Below are positions 63,703 to 64,000 of a stretch of 64,000 nt of DNA, piece by piece. The first letter of the stretch is position 1; every line of letters starts with the position of its first letter. Under the pieces are notes generated by a model. The model was not told where the DNA came from and did no database searches. It saw only the letters and a list, made by a program, of their open reading frames with translations. Origin of the DNA: Thalassospira lucentensis (GTDB taxonomy: Bacteria > Pseudomonadota > Alphaproteobacteria > Rhodospirillales > Thalassospiraceae); the NCBI RefSeq assembly GCF_032921865.1, contig NZ_CP136684.1, positions 726,501 through 790,500 on the forward strand. The letters run 5' to 3'. Made by a program: the position numbers and the translations under genes.

Positions 63703-64000
63703 ATGACAGCGATCACACCGATCCCCTTGCACCCGGCCCGCAGGCCCGACGCTGCAAGTAGTGGAACAGACGGCCCTGCCGGGATCGGGATGGATATCAC
63801 TGCACTGGTTTCGCCTGTACGGGAAATCGCGCAGAACGGTGGCGCATGGCTTGAACCCCATGATCCTGGGGGCAGTGCAGCATTTTGGGCGCAGCTTTTG
63901 GGCCAGCTCCTACCTCAGGAAAACCTTTTGCAACCTGCGGTCATTCAGGAATTGCATGCCAGCTATGCACGTCATTTCACACCTTACGGCTCAGAAAGCC
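63703..64000 (+). CDS. Unrecognised gene, partial (3' end outside window)
   Basis: From the ATG at 63703 the frame stays open to the end of the window, giving at least 99 codons: MTAITPIPLHPARRPDAAS at the start and LHASYARHFTPYGSES at the end of what is visible. The first 30 residues look disordered (proline, alanine and glycine); the rest is mixed helical with several tryptophans and prolines. No family is recognised. The ribosome-binding site is poor (CCGCAAAATGAC), and a later start at the ATG of MDITALVSP (63790) is possible. An alternative is that the frame is open by chance. Confidence 0.5.
   Translation, partial: MTAITPIPLHPARRPDAASSGTDGPAGIGMDITALVSPVREIAQNGGAWLEPHDPGGSAAFWAQLLGQLLPQENLLQPAVIQELHASYARHFTPYGSES

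Overview
The window is ordinary, densely coded alphaproteobacterial chromosome. The best fit is a marine Rhodospirillales bacterium of the Thalassospira kind. This is inferred from the gene set: Frc-type fructose ABC transporter with its kinase, Aap-type amino acid ABC transporter, PetP/PetR regulators near petABC, OxyR divergent from AhpC/AhpD, a GTTC-N7-GTTC type SOS box, and PHA genes with PhaR. I found no rRNA, tRNA, CRISPR array, insertion sequence or prophage. About 70 protein genes are supported. Both ends cut a gene: uvrB on the left and an unrecognised gene on the right.

Layout. 1-8.4 kb: uvrB (partial) with a LexA box, an aspartate aminotransferase, an alpha/beta hydrolase, ahpC-ahpD divergent from oxyR, a rhomboid protease and a zinc alcohol dehydrogenase. 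8.4-13.9 kb: a periplasmic nitrate reductase operon napEFDABC followed by a DUF2478 protein. 13.9-24 kb: mostly minus-strand housekeeping genes (glutamine amidotransferase, ychF, pth, rplY, prs, a lipoprotein, a 22-residue membrane peptide, pgeF, a MidA-type methyltransferase, lgt, hldD). 24-31 kb: ubiK, ybjN, proC, a TetR regulator, the phasin gene phaP, csaA, fpr, and a GntR regulator with a nitroreductase that shares its operator. 31-40 kb: an EnvZ-like kinase, petR and petP, ilvE, a GST, hemF, trmL and the cytochrome bc1 operon petABC. 40-48.6 kb: a periplasmic binding protein, a methyltransferase, gloB, and frcR divergent from frcBCAK. 48.6-55.6 kb: LysR/isochorismatase, phaA-phaB, an Lrp regulator, a Gate-domain membrane protein, a CX5R phosphatase and a GntR regulator. 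55.9-60.6 kb: an amino acid ABC transporter in the unusual order Q-M-J-P, then a low-molecular-weight phosphatase. 60.6-63.5 kb: phaE-like and phaC (class III layout), divergent from phaR.

Three themes connect distant parts. First, a complete poly-3-hydroxybutyrate system (phaA, phaB, phaC with a PhaE-like partner, phaP, phaR) is spread over 36 kb, and TGC-N3-GCA palindromes of the PhaR type lie at both the phaP and the phaR/phaE promoters. Second, respiration: nap, petABC and the petP/petR/kinase set, with hemF between them. Third, many regulators sit beside a clear palindrome that is probably their operator (GntR-nitroreductase, MarR/PetP, ROK/FrcR, LysR-isochorismatase, LexA-uvrB). The least explained items are the PhaE-like protein, the 22-residue membrane peptide, the strongly structured petABC leader, the 18-codon reading frame before the DUF2478 gene, and the lipoprotein downstream of pgeF.
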